A stretch of 40,160 nt of DNA from Nostoc sp. NMS7 (GCF_017115085.1 NZ_JABXKJ010000222.1:1-40160), one strand, 5' to 3'; counted from the first letter of the stretch, positions 8,826 to 16,560 are shown. Notes: generated by a model not told the origin, from the letters alone. Program-made: numbers and translations.

Positions 8826-9070
8826 GTAGGGGCACAGCAATGCTCATTGGTGTCAACTTAAGCGAAAAATCGCTTATCTGTTGGCTGACACGCCCGCCTG
8901 GAACTAAAGTTCTTTGGCTTTTAGCTAAAGTCTACTCAAGTAGACTAAAGATTTTTCGGATTATTTAGTCATCTTGAGATGACTTGCGCTATTAGCAAGG
9001 AACTTCAGTTCCTTGTGGGACATGGGTTTTACGCTAAGTTGACACGCATGAGCTTTTTCTGTGCCCCTAC
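8826..9070. repeat. four-hairpin modular repeat element, copy 3
   Basis: Terminal inverted repeats start GTAGGGGCAC (8826) and end GTGCCCCTAC (9070), with TGTCAACTTA / TAAGTTGACA inner blocks. In order H1 to H4: GGAACTAAAGTTC (8900-8912), AGTCTACTCAAGTAGACT (8929-8946), AGTCATCTTGAGATGACT (8967-8984), AAGGAACTTCAGTTCCTT (8997-9014). It is preceded by CGCCCGCC, the complement of the GGCGGG beside H1 in copy 2. It is 245 bp long, the same as copy 2. Confidence 0.8.
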
Positions 9071-9614
9071 GACAGATGTGGTTCAAATACATGAAAACTG
9101 CTGTAATTTCATCAATATTGCCAGCAAATATTAAACGAATTTGCAATTACGTTTTGTAACAGTAATTTTAATTAGGCATCAAACTATGCTCTCTCTCTGT
9201 AGATGTATATGAATTAAACCCCCAAACTTTGTTAACTAAATCTTAAGATAAAAATTTTGTTACTAAAGATACAGTAATTTCCGGGTTTTAATTTTTGAAT
9301 ACAAGAACGGCTTTTTTTGTAGCCGTCTGAAATAACTATAAACAAGTCTCTCTCAAGGGATTAATTATAGGGATCAGCAAATCTCTAAGCAGCATTTAAT
9401 TAAAAAATAATTTATATATCCAAAGTAGGAGGGTAGAATCACCTAATTCTAGAATAATAAATAGAGATATCGAAAAATTTTCAAACCGGAAATTTTGTTT
9501 AAAATAATCAACCAAATATTACAGCAGTTTGTGAAGTTGGGTCGAACCAGAATTTTTCCTGGTTTAACTTGTAGCTTTACTAAGTAAAAAATAATTACAA
9601 TCAGGAGTTTTAAA

Positions 9615-9794
9615 ATGCAGACAGTACAAAAGATTTACTGCCCAAATTGTGGTAGTGATGCAGAGCGTTATTATATTTTTGATAGTCAATTAACTCGCAC
9701 ACAATGCCCAAGTTGTGACTACTTGATGATTAGTTGCACTCGCACAGGGAAAGTCATTGAGGCTTATGCCCCTGGCATTTACGCACACCGCTAG
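9615..9794 (+). CDS. 59-aa zinc-ribbon protein
   Basis: A small gene reading MQTVQKIYCPNCGSDAERYY and ending YAPGIYAHR. Two Cys pairs, CPNC (9-12) and CPSC (31-34), form a single zinc ribbon filling the protein. AGGAG lies 8 nt before the ATG. Very similar small proteins are, from memory, common in Nostocales and sometimes carry the name replication restart helicase PriA, presumably from the zinc motif alone; at 59 aa it cannot be a helicase. Function is unknown; nucleic-acid or protein binding through the ribbon is a guess. It stands alone with a long AT-rich upstream region. Confidence 0.75.
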   Translation: MQTVQKIYCPNCGSDAERYYIFDSQLTRTQCPSCDYLMISCTRTGKVIEAYAPGIYAHR

Positions 9795-9871
9795 ATAATA
9801 AAAATTAAAAATTAGAGAAAACATTCTCCAATTTTTAATCATAAAGTTTTTTCTCAGAAATTTGGAACACT

Positions 9872-10342
9872 TTAAAGGTTGCCCTTTTGTTGCCTGAATT
9901 GTAGCTGTTGTCTCTGTTGTTCTAATCTAAATTGTTGCTGTTGTCTAAGTTCTTGATCTTGTCTGAGTTGTTGCTGTTGTAGTCTGAGTTGTTGCTCTTG
10001 TGTAAATTGTTGCTGTTGTAGTCTCGTTTCTTCCTGTTGTAGCCTCAGTTGTTGCTGGCGTATCAGCTCTTGCTGTTGTCGTGTAAATTCTTGCTGTTGT
10101 AGTAGCTGTTGTTGTTGTAGTTGTGGTTGCTGAAGCTGTAAACGAAGCCATGTTTCCTGAAATTGTTCTTGTGTTTGCTGATTTTGCTGCTCTTGTTGTT
10201 GTCTTATTCTTTCTTGAAAAGACTCAGGTTGCTGAGGATTCGTCTGAATTATTTGGGCATAAGCAGGAGAATTGATCGGCAAAGCTTTTGCAAGCACAAT
10301 CAATAGTAGCCATAATTTAAGCAGTAATGAGCGATTCAACAT
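9872..10342 (-). CDS. secreted glutamine-rich low-complexity protein
   Basis: Encodes 156 aa. A clear signal peptide (MLNRSLLLKLWLLLIVLAKA...SPAYA, cleavage before Q at about 30) is followed by a region that is roughly half Gln, with interspersed Leu, Arg, Glu and Phe in heptad-like QQQLRLQ patterns. Such sequence should form an extended amphipathic or coiled-coil helix outside the cytoplasmic membrane. No known domain was recognised. CAA and CAG are mixed, so this is not a simple trinucleotide expansion. It lies just downstream of the methyltransferase gene on the same strand (spacing 12 nt), so the two may be co-transcribed. Function unknown. Confidence 0.75.
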   Translation of the reverse strand: MLNRSLLLKLWLLLIVLAKALPINSPAYAQIIQTNPQQPESFQERIRQQQEQQNQQTQEQFQETWLRLQLQQPQLQQQQLLQQQEFTRQQQELIRQQQLRLQQEETRLQQQQFTQEQQLRLQQQQLRQDQELRQQQQFRLEQQRQQLQFRQQKGNL

Positions 10343-10354
10343 ATAATTATTTGA

Positions 10355-11239
10355 TCAATGGCGTGTGGCAATACACATAAGCGATAAGGCCGCTTCTGGG
10401 GAATTAGGATTTATCCCAGAGCAGAATTGAGCGAAGCGATACTTCTTGTCAGATTCACCGTAATTGCCTTGCAATACTTCTGCACCACAGGTATGGTTGT
10501 GGGGATAAACCTTGACATTAAAGCCAAGTGGCTCCAGAATTTTGTAGTAGAGCTTCGGCGTTACTCCATCCCCAGGTCGGTGATGAACCTCAGTTGCTAA
10601 TCCCCAAGTTTGCTCTGCTTCTGAAGTATGACCTCCTCGTTTGATTAGCCGATATAGCCATAAGCGAAAGTTCCATAACCACAAACCTAATCCTTGGAAG
10701 TTCCAAGCAGTCAACTGAGGGTCGTGATCTGTGATTAGGATGCCGCCTGGACGCACTAAACGCGCTGCTTCCTCCAACACGACATCCATGTAGTCACAGT
10801 GATGGAGTGTAGCATTAAGTACTACAATATCAGCAAAATTAGAAATGAAAGGAAGTTGGTGGGCATCTGCAAGCACTGGTATATAGCCAAGACGTTGAGC
10901 CATAGATAATGCTCCATAGCTAATATCTACACCAATTAACAATTGTGGTTTTCCCCCAAGGGTTGCATACAAATTACCCGGACCACAACCAATGTCTACA
11001 ACAATTTTATGATCCCAACTGCCCGTAGCCGCTTCCCAGCAGGACTTGAACAGTTGATCACGATGACAGTTTTCAAAATAGTTTTTTGCCCATTCTGGAT
11101 GCCCAAAGTAATAACTATTTGCTTTGATGGCTGGACTGGAAGTAGGAATAGGAAAATTTAGGATATCTTCTTGATCTAAATCGACTTTAAAATCAGCAGC
11201 AATATAAGGTTTGAGAACTGAATATGAAGAAGTTGGCAT
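10355..11239 (-). CDS. class I SAM-dependent methyltransferase
   Basis: Encodes 294 aa from MPTSSYSVLKPYIAADF. The frame runs on to 11359, but AGAGGAATAGC sits directly before 11239 and the extra 40 residues look non-coding. The SAM motif I is VVDIGCGPGNLYATLG (about 100). Motif II is near LIGVDISYGALSMAQRLG, then ADIVVLNATLHHCDYMD and GGILITDHDPQ follow in the order of a Methyltransf_11-type domain. A C-terminal region of about 90 aa contains YPHNHTCGAEVLQGNYGESDKKY. The substrate is unknown. It lies between rlmN and the Gln-rich protein on the same strand. Confidence 0.85.
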   Translation of the reverse strand: MPTSSYSVLKPYIAADFKVDLDQEDILNFPIPTSSPAIKANSYYFGHPEWAKNYFENCHRDQLFKSCWEAATGSWDHKIVVDIGCGPGNLYATLGGKPQLLIGVDISYGALSMAQRLGYIPVLADAHQLPFISNFADIVVLNATLHHCDYMDVVLEEAARLVRPGGILITDHDPQLTAWNFQGLGLWLWNFRLWLYRLIKRGGHTSEAEQTWGLATEVHHRPGDGVTPKLYYKILEPLGFNVKVYPHNHTCGAEVLQGNYGESDKKYRFAQFCSGINPNSPEAALSLMCIATRH

Positions 11240-11364
11240 AGCTATTCCTCTATTAATATCCTGTTTCAGTTCACTACATGAGCGAACCCTTAAATTCCTG
11301 AACCGAGCAGTATTGCCAGGTATCTGTGAGATCAAAGTAATTAAATTTACTGAGTACAACAGAT

Positions 11365-12459
11365 TTAATTCTTACTCGCTCTTAGTTGTCCGCAAGCAGC
11401 ATCGGCTTCTAAACCACGGGAATAACGGACACTAACAGCAGTATTTTGCTGCTTGAGGACATTGACAAATGCTTGAATGCGATCGCGGTTAGGGCGTTGA
11501 TAATCTACCTCTTGAATGGGATTATAGGGAATCAAATTTACATGACTTTGGAATCCTCGCAAGCATTTTGAAAGTTCTAATGCATGTTCTGGTAAATCGT
11601 TAACACCAGCAAGGAGAACATATTCAAAAGTCAGGCGGCGACCAGTGATTTCCACATATTCTCGACATTCAGTTAGTAAATCTTCTAGAGGATAGGCGCG
11701 GGCGCTGGGGATGAGTTTTTCTCGCAGTGCTTGGTTGGGGGCGTGGAGACTTACAGCCAGAGTGATTTGCAAATGGTTTTGCGCGAACTCACGGATGCGA
11801 TCGCGAATTCCAACTGTAGAAACTGTAAGCGATCGCTGCCCAATACCGACATCTTGATTCAGGCATTTCAGGGCTGCTAAGACATTCTCAGTATTTAACA
11901 ACGGTTCACCCAGTCCCATGAACACGACATTGCTAACCCGTTGCTGAAAATCTTCTTGTACAGTCAACACCTGATCAACAATTTCGTGCCGTGCTAGGTT
12001 GCGTTTGTAGCCTCCTTTACCAGTAGCGCAGAAATCACACGCCATTGGGCAACCCACCTGAGTAGAGACGCAAACCGTCAAACGGGATTTGGGGCCTTCT
12101 CCCCTTTCCGCGAAGGTTGGGATACCAACAGTTTCAATAATTTGTCCGTCTGTTAATCGTAAAAGATATTTTACTGTGCTATCGGGTGCCACAGAGCGGT
12201 AATGTAAAATTGAGCGCCCAATGGGAATTTCTGCTAGTTCTGCACGCCAATGCTTGGGGAAGACAGAAATATCAGATAACGATCGCACCCCCTTGTCATA
12301 GATCCATTCATGCAGTTGCTTTCCTCTGTAAGCAGGTTGTCCCTGCTGTTGCACCCAAGTAGTTAACTCGGTAACGGTGGCACCTAGTAAGGGAGGGATT
12401 AATTCTGATTTTTCTGGGTTGTGCGAGTCAACCTGAGATACAAGAGGCGTAGCAGTCAT
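11365..12459 (-). CDS. rlmN: dual-specificity 23S rRNA/tRNA adenine-C2 methyltransferase RlmN
   Basis: Encodes 364 aa. This radical-SAM enzyme methylates C2 of A2503 in 23S rRNA and A37 in some tRNAs. The [4Fe-4S] motif CPMACDFC gives Cys137, Cys141 and Cys144. The mechanistic methyl-carrying Cys is at about 356 in DAACGQL. VVFMGLGEPLLN and the FEYVLLAGVND block are family landmarks. The N-terminal domain (about 25-100, YRGKQLHEWIYDKGV) is the usual RNA-binding accessory. Length is normal. The start at MTATPLVSQ has no strong ribosome-binding site but agrees with the domain boundary. Confidence 0.96.
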   Translation of the reverse strand: MTATPLVSQVDSHNPEKSELIPPLLGATVTELTTWVQQQGQPAYRGKQLHEWIYDKGVRSLSDISVFPKHWRAELAEIPIGRSILHYRSVAPDSTVKYLLRLTDGQIIETVGIPTFAERGEGPKSRLTVCVSTQVGCPMACDFCATGKGGYKRNLARHEIVDQVLTVQEDFQQRVSNVVFMGLGEPLLNTENVLAALKCLNQDVGIGQRSLTVSTVGIRDRIREFAQNHLQITLAVSLHAPNQALREKLIPSARAYPLEDLLTECREYVEITGRRLTFEYVLLAGVNDLPEHALELSKCLRGFQSHVNLIPYNPIQEVDYQRPNRDRIQAFVNVLKQQNTAVSVRYSRGLEADAACGQLRASKN

Positions 12460-12536
12460 AAAAAATCAAGAGTTAATGTAGGATCTCTATTTTACCCTGC
12501 CAGATTAACTTAGTGTTGAGCAAAGAAGACGGGGAG

Positions 12537-12890
12537 TTAACCAAAGGTTGCGCCGTTCCAGCCCCACATTGCACCCTTAGCGTCTGCAAATTCTATGTAA
12601 ATGCGATTTTTCGGCACACCTAGAGTTTGGTTAATCTGCTGGCAAAAGTCCTGACTCATTGCTGCGGTTTGGTCTGGCTTCATCGTGCCAATGCTCTTAA
12701 TCTCAATGTAGCAAACCGGGTCTGTATTCCCTGCAAAGGTCATGGGTATTTCCGGTTCAAAAGCAGTCATTACATAGGATTCTGGTTTTCCCAAATGTTT
12801 CGCTAACTTGGCTGATAGGTTTAAAAGCATTGACTCAATTTCAGCTTTTTCAGGAGCAGATGCAGAAGTTTGCACTTTAATTAATGGCAT
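12537..12890 (-). CDS. MIF-like tautomerase (phenylpyruvate tautomerase family)
   Basis: Encodes 117 aa. Pro2 follows the initiator Met (MPLIKVQTS), the catalytic base of the tautomerase superfamily after Met removal. The MIF-type ending NRIYIEFADAKGAMWGWNGATF matches the C-terminal strand of macrophage migration inhibitory factor relatives. LGKPESYVMTAFEPEIPM and SIGTMKPDQT are also in register with the family. Bacterial members are trimeric keto-enol tautomerases; the physiological substrate in cyanobacteria is not known. It stands alone between rlmN and cobM. Confidence 0.9.
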   Translation of the reverse strand: MPLIKVQTSASAPEKAEIESMLLNLSAKLAKHLGKPESYVMTAFEPEIPMTFAGNTDPVCYIEIKSIGTMKPDQTAAMSQDFCQQINQTLGVPKNRIYIEFADAKGAMWGWNGATFG

Positions 12891-13001
12891 AGCATCGAAA
12901 TTAGAATTTATTTACATTGATTAAGTTTATTGAAACACAGAGGTATAGAGTACAAATATTAGGGAAATGGGGAGTTTTTCCAATGCCCAATGCCCCAGCA
13001 T

Positions 13002-13826
13002 TTAGGGATGAGATGAGCGAAATAGATGACTATGTTCGGGATGATATAAACGCGATCGCCCTGTTGCTGTCGAGAGTGCTGGACTGATTATATAAAGTGT
13101 AGTACGAATTAGTTTTTCTTTATGAGTACAATCTGCCATTTGATTCAGGGGGACAACCCTGATTTTTTCATCAGGCCAGCCGATGCGAAAGCAAATTGCA
13201 ATCAGGGTTTCGCTTGGATAGTGTTCGAGTAGTTTAGCTTGGGCATTTTCGACGTGACGCGCACTCAGATATAGGCAGAGACTAGCTTGATGTGCCGCCA
13301 GAGAGGCTAATTCTTCAGTGGCGGGGACTTCTGTACGTCCACTGATGCGCGTCAAAATAATCGTTTGGACTAAACCGGGTACAGTCAGTTCTATTTTGAG
13401 TTTGGCAGCAGCAGCTTGAAAGGCGCTGATCCCAGGTATAACTTCAAAAGGGATATTTGCCTCTCTTAAGAGGTGCATTTGCTCATGGATGGCGCTGTAG
13501 AGACTAGGATCACCAGAATGGAGACGGACTAGAGATTTATGCTGCGATCGCACCCTATCGACCATAATTAGCAAAATCTCTTCTAAAGTCTGATTTGCAG
13601 TTCTAATTATCTCCGCATCTTCTCGGCAAACTTCTAAAATTTGTTCGGGTACTAAAGAATCAGCAAATAAAATCACATCAGCAGCAGCCAGTAGTTTCTG
13701 CGCCTTCACCGTTAACAAATCAGGATCTCCAGGGCCTGCTCCCACAATATACACAGATGGTTCTACAGCATATAGTGTTTTTTTATCCTTCAGGTTTTCT
13801 GTATATTCACCTTTAAAAGAACACAC
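13002..13826 (-). CDS. cobM: precorrin-4 C11-methyltransferase
   Basis: Encodes 274 aa. The tetrapyrrole methylase fold starts with VYIVGAGPGDPDLLTVKAQKLL (about 26-47). Then come ADVILFADSLVP, the conserved HSGDPSLYSAIHEQM loop, and the VIPGISAFQAAAAKLKIELT segment. The PSL within that loop and the downstream LTVPGLVQTIILTRISGRT agree with CobM/CbiF, which methylates C11 during corrin ring synthesis. About 25 N-terminal residues precede the fold and may be over-called; I found no better ATG. I saw no cobalamin riboswitch upstream. It lies downstream of lgt on the same strand (221-bp gap). Confidence 0.9.
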   Translation of the reverse strand: MCSFKGEYTENLKDKKTLYAVEPSVYIVGAGPGDPDLLTVKAQKLLAAADVILFADSLVPEQILEVCREDAEIIRTANQTLEEILLIMVDRVRSQHKSLVRLHSGDPSLYSAIHEQMHLLREANIPFEVIPGISAFQAAAAKLKIELTVPGLVQTIILTRISGRTEVPATEELASLAAHQASLCLYLSARHVENAQAKLLEHYPSETLIAICFRIGWPDEKIRVVPLNQMADCTHKEKLIRTTLYIISPALSTATGRSRLYHPEHSHLFRSSHP

Positions 13827-13859
13827 GGCAATCCCCCCAAAAATTTTTTTGGCATTTTC

Positions 13860-13958
13860 TCAGTATCTTTCCGGATTCAGCCTCTTTCCTTAGTAGAGAG
13901 TAATGGTAGATGCACCCTGGTTAAGCCCTAGAGAATACTCTGGGGCATTTTTTATTTT
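13860..13958 (+). ncRNA. possible small RNA ending in a plus-strand terminator
   Basis: A strong terminator-like structure faces the + strand: GCCCTAGAG pairs with CTCTGGGGC (one G-T wobble, 4-nt loop; 13924-13945), followed by ATTTTTTATTTTTT. Both flanking genes (cobM and lgt) are on the minus strand, and in that direction no U-run follows the hairpin. It therefore terminates some + transcript, either an unannotated small RNA starting within about 100 nt upstream or antisense transcription across cobM. The 5' end given is arbitrary. Confidence 0.3.
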
Positions 13959-14047
13959 TTGAGCATAGGGCATTGGTTATTTATTCTCCTTGTCCCCCTT
14001 GTCTCCCTTGTCCCCTCACTCCCCACTCTCCTCATCTCCCTGCTTCC

Positions 14048-14923
14048 TCATCCCCTCATCTCCCCATTTCCCTTAGGAGTAGGAACTACATCGGGTAAAG
14101 GACGTTTAAGTAAGTAAAGCCAAGCTAATCCGACTAATCCCAATAAAATTCCTAGACTACTGACTACTTGTGCCATCCGTAATGGACCTAGCATTAAGCT
14201 ATCAGTGCGAAAGCCTTCAATCCACAAGCGTCCTAAGCTGTAGGCTGGCCAGTAAACTAGAAACAGCGTGCCTACCTTCAGGCGTGGCTTACCGGATAAA
14301 GACCGGAAAAACAAGGTTATTAATAGCGTAAACACCATTAAATCCCACAGAGATTCGTAGAGGAAGGTGGGATGAAAGTAATCGAAACTAGCATATTCTA
14401 GAGGACGATGGTCTGGTGGAATATACAGCTTCCAAGGTAAATCAGTAGGGTCGCCAAAAGCCTCAGAATTGAAGAAATTGCCCCAACGTCCGATCGCCTG
14501 CCCTAAAATCAGCGAAGGCGCTACTAAATCTGCCAGTTGCCAGAAAGAAACCTGCTTGATTTTAGCAAAGATTAATGCAGCCAAAACGCCACCAAGAATT
14601 GCTCCGTGAATGGCAATACCTCCTTCCCAGATAGCGAAGATTTTTCCTGGAGTTGGGGCATATTTTGACCACTCAAAAAAAACGTAATATAGCCGTGCGC
14701 CAGGAATCGCCCCAATCAACAACCAAAAGAATAAATCCCCTAGCAACTCAGGATTAACATTACGGCGCTTTGCCAATTCCTGGGAAAGGATGACGCCAAT
14801 TAACACTGCTGTAGCAATCAACAAGCCATACCAACGGATAGTTATAAACCCTATTTTCACCAGAATCGGTCCTGGAGAAGTAAATTGAAATGCCAAGGGC
14901 AAGGTGGAAAAATCCAGTGCCAT
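14048..14923 (-). CDS. lgt: prolipoprotein diacylglyceryl transferase
   Basis: Encodes 291 aa, an integral membrane protein of about seven hydrophobic segments. The Lgt signature is at about 145-157 (GRWGNFFNSEAFG), with the essential Arg and Asn. The H-G motif is seen in GGIAIHGAILGG and the C-terminal family block in YSLGRLWIEGFRTD. Lgt transfers diacylglycerol from phosphatidylglycerol to the lipobox Cys of prolipoproteins, the first step of lipoprotein maturation at the plasma membrane. Length is normal. The C-terminal hydrophilic tail ends close to a CCCCTTGTC-type tandem tract (13985-14047). Confidence 0.96.
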   Translation of the reverse strand: MALDFSTLPLAFQFTSPGPILVKIGFITIRWYGLLIATAVLIGVILSQELAKRRNVNPELLGDLFFWLLIGAIPGARLYYVFFEWSKYAPTPGKIFAIWEGGIAIHGAILGGVLAALIFAKIKQVSFWQLADLVAPSLILGQAIGRWGNFFNSEAFGDPTDLPWKLYIPPDHRPLEYASFDYFHPTFLYESLWDLMVFTLLITLFFRSLSGKPRLKVGTLFLVYWPAYSLGRLWIEGFRTDSLMLGPLRMAQVVSSLGILLGLVGLAWLYLLKRPLPDVVPTPKGNGEMRG

Positions 14924-15222
14924 GAAAAATTACCTAGAAAAGTTCGTTAATTACTCGCGCACTTTGCTAAGTACGGAGTTTCTTGGGTCTCGAATACTGG
15001 GAAGTTACGCTTGAATCTAGCACAATGGAATTGTGAAGATGTCGGTAAAAATCCAGTATCCATATTTAGGAGTCTAATTCCTAACGCCTAGTTGAGCATA
15101 ACTTGTACCACTAAAACAATTGAAGAAAGCATCCTTACCCAGAACGCAAGATGGTAGATTTGAGTAAGTTACACAAAACGGTTTCGATATAATCACCTAA
15201 ACAACTTGATATATTTAAAATT
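14924..15222. other. divergent promoter region of lgt and coaD
   Basis: No gene was found. The AT-rich sequence separates the lgt start on the minus strand from the coaD GTG start on the plus strand. I see no clear palindromic operator or riboswitch. TATAAT-like text (GATATAATC, near 15186-15194) about 30 nt before coaD could be a -10 element. Confidence 0.4.
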
Positions 15223-15774
15223 GTGATTGCTATTTATCCTGGTAGCTTCGACCCCATCACCTTGGGACACCTTGACCTCATCGGGCGCGGTAGTCGCCTA
15301 TTTGAGCGGGTGATTGTCGCTGTACTACGGAATCCTAACAAAATGCCACTTTTTAGTGTGCAGCAACGCCTAGATCAGATCCGTCATTCTACACAACATC
15401 TACCGAATGTAGAAGTAGACAGCTTTGATGGTCTTACCGTCAACTATGCCCAAATGCGACAAGCACAAGTTTTGCTGCGGGGTTTACGGGCTGTGTCAGA
15501 TTTTGAAGTGGAACTGCAAATGGCTCACACTAATAAAACTCTTTCTACCGAAATAGAAACAGTTTTTCTCGCAACCTCAAATGAGTATAGTTTTTTAAGT
15601 AGTAGTGTGGTAAAAGAGATTGCAAGGTTTGGTGGCTCTATCGATCATCTCGTTCCCCCACACATTGCCCTGGATATATACCAATGCTACAATCACAAGT
15701 CTCCAATGTTGAACCCAATCTCAACGGAAGCAATCCCCCCCCTAAAGAGTATCTCGATGGAGAGGGAAGCATAG
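15223..15774 (+). CDS. coaD: phosphopantetheine adenylyltransferase
   Basis: Encodes 183 aa with a GTG start. The N-terminal nucleotidyltransferase motif is YPGSFDPITLGHLDLI, containing the T-x-G-H adenylation site. RGLRAVSDFEVELQMAHTNK and FLSSSVVKEIARFGGSI are further family hallmarks. CoaD joins ATP and 4'-phosphopantetheine to make dephospho-CoA, the penultimate step of coenzyme A synthesis. The family usually ends near residue 160; here about 20 extra residues follow, and these are exactly the part overlapped by the next gene in another frame. The overlap with the gene at 15684 is 91 nt. Confidence 0.96.
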   Translation: MIAIYPGSFDPITLGHLDLIGRGSRLFERVIVAVLRNPNKMPLFSVQQRLDQIRHSTQHLPNVEVDSFDGLTVNYAQMRQAQVLLRGLRAVSDFEVELQMAHTNKTLSTEIETVFLATSNEYSFLSSSVVKEIARFGGSIDHLVPPHIALDIYQCYNHKSPMLNPISTEAIPPLKSISMEREA

Positions 15775-16352
15775 ATATTCAGCAGGAACTCAACGGTCTA
15801 GAAGAAATGGTTCTCTCTAGTCTCAGGATTCCGCTGACGGGACGCACACTCATAGATGAAGAAAAGTTGCTGGATAAGCTTGATTACATCCGGCTGGCTT
15901 TACCATCACTTTTTCAAGAAGCAGCAGTAATTCTGGAACAAAAGGATGAAATTCTGCTGGAAGCGGAAGAGTATGGACAGCAGGTTGTTGAGGCCGCGCA
16001 AGCAAAAAGAGCGCAAATTTTAGCTGAAAGCGATATTATTTACCAGGCACAACAAGAAGCTGAACAATTGCGGCGACAAGTGCAACAAGAGTGTGAGGCC
16101 ATAATGCAAGAAACCCTCACTGAGATTGACCGCAAGCGGTATGCTTGTCAGCAAGAGTTAGAGGAAATGCGACAAACTGCGATCGCACACGCTCAAGAAA
16201 TTGAAGATGGTGCTGATGTATATGCTGATGGCGTTTTGGGAAATATCGAGCAGGATCTCAAGCAGATGTTGCGAATTATCACCAACGGACGGCAACAATT
16301 GCAAATTGATAACCTCACTCAGCGCAATTCACCTCCTGGCAAGAAAAGATAG
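15684..16352 (+). CDS. DivIVA-like coiled-coil protein
   Basis: Encodes 222 aa. After about 35 variable residues comes a conserved segment (GLEEMVLSSLRIPLTGRTLIDEEKLLDKLDYIRLALP). A long coiled coil rich in Glu, Gln and Ala follows (about 85-175), resembling the stalk of ATP synthase subunit b or DivIVA. Cyanobacterial proteins of this type have been linked to cell division (Cdv3/DivIVA-like); I infer rather than prove that here. The start ATG lies inside coaD, 91 nt before its stop. No alternative ATG or GTG occurs before the conserved block, so the genes appear truly overlapping and probably translationally coupled. It has no transmembrane helix. Confidence 0.7.
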   Translation: MLQSQVSNVEPNLNGSNPPPKEYLDGEGSIDIQQELNGLEEMVLSSLRIPLTGRTLIDEEKLLDKLDYIRLALPSLFQEAAVILEQKDEILLEAEEYGQQVVEAAQAKRAQILAESDIIYQAQQEAEQLRRQVQQECEAIMQETLTEIDRKRYACQQELEEMRQTAIAHAQEIEDGADVYADGVLGNIEQDLKQMLRIITNGRQQLQIDNLTQRNSPPGKKR

Positions 16353-16384
16353 AGGTTCTAAGGAGAGATGGAGAAAAATTATAG

Positions 16385-16425
16385 GTTGGGTTTCGCTATT
16401 GCTTAACCCAACAATTTTGATTAAG
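16385..16425 (+). terminator. terminator-like hairpin after the coaD operon
   Basis: GTTGGGTT (16385-16392) pairs with AACCCAAC (16405-16412), followed by AATTTTGATT. The T-run is weak. The same hairpin type is widespread in Nostoc genomes as a dispersed repeat, so termination is only likely. Confidence 0.4.
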
Positions 16426-16446
16426 GAAGACTTTTAGGTTTATCGC

Positions 16447-16560
16447 TCACACGCTATCATCCATCCAACCACACTCACAATCCCAATGCACCCTTGCTGA
16501 CCAGTCGCGGTCAAAGGATGCGCCACACTCAGGACACTTGAACGCTTGAACGATTATCTG
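16447..16560 (-). pseudogene. fragment of a TnpB-like zinc-finger end
   Basis: On the minus strand the frame reads FKCPECGASFDRDWSAR followed by CECGWMDDSV and a stop at 16447. The pattern F-x-C-P-x-C-G-x3-D-R-D-x-[NS]-A matches the zinc finger and catalytic Asp region of TnpB (IS200/IS605 accessory protein). Only about 38 codons are open and there is no start codon, so this is a broken remnant. The call rests on this short motif. Confidence 0.4.

Larger units (their letters stand above)
8638..9614. other. 977-bp intergenic region
   Basis: It contains the uvrC terminator hairpin (8687-8722), repeat element copy 3 (8826-9070) with its 29-bp flank (9071-9099), then about 500 bp of AT-rich DNA leading to the small zinc-ribbon gene. 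The AT-rich part shows two hairpins: ACGGCT with AGCCGT (9307-9326) and AACCAG with CTGGTT (near 9545-9564). No convincing gene lies in it. It may be a long 5' leader or carry several promoters. Confidence 0.6.

Noticed and set aside
8826..9070. tRNA or known structured RNA in the hairpin element
   Set aside because: The four palindromes are independent short stems without cloverleaf geometry or any RNA family motif I know.
11239..11359. Longer N-terminus of the SAM methyltransferase
   Set aside because: A good ribosome-binding site precedes 11239 and the extra residues are not protein-like.
13827..14047. Cobalamin riboswitch upstream of cobM
   Set aside because: I looked for a B12-box-like sequence and extended leader structure and found none.
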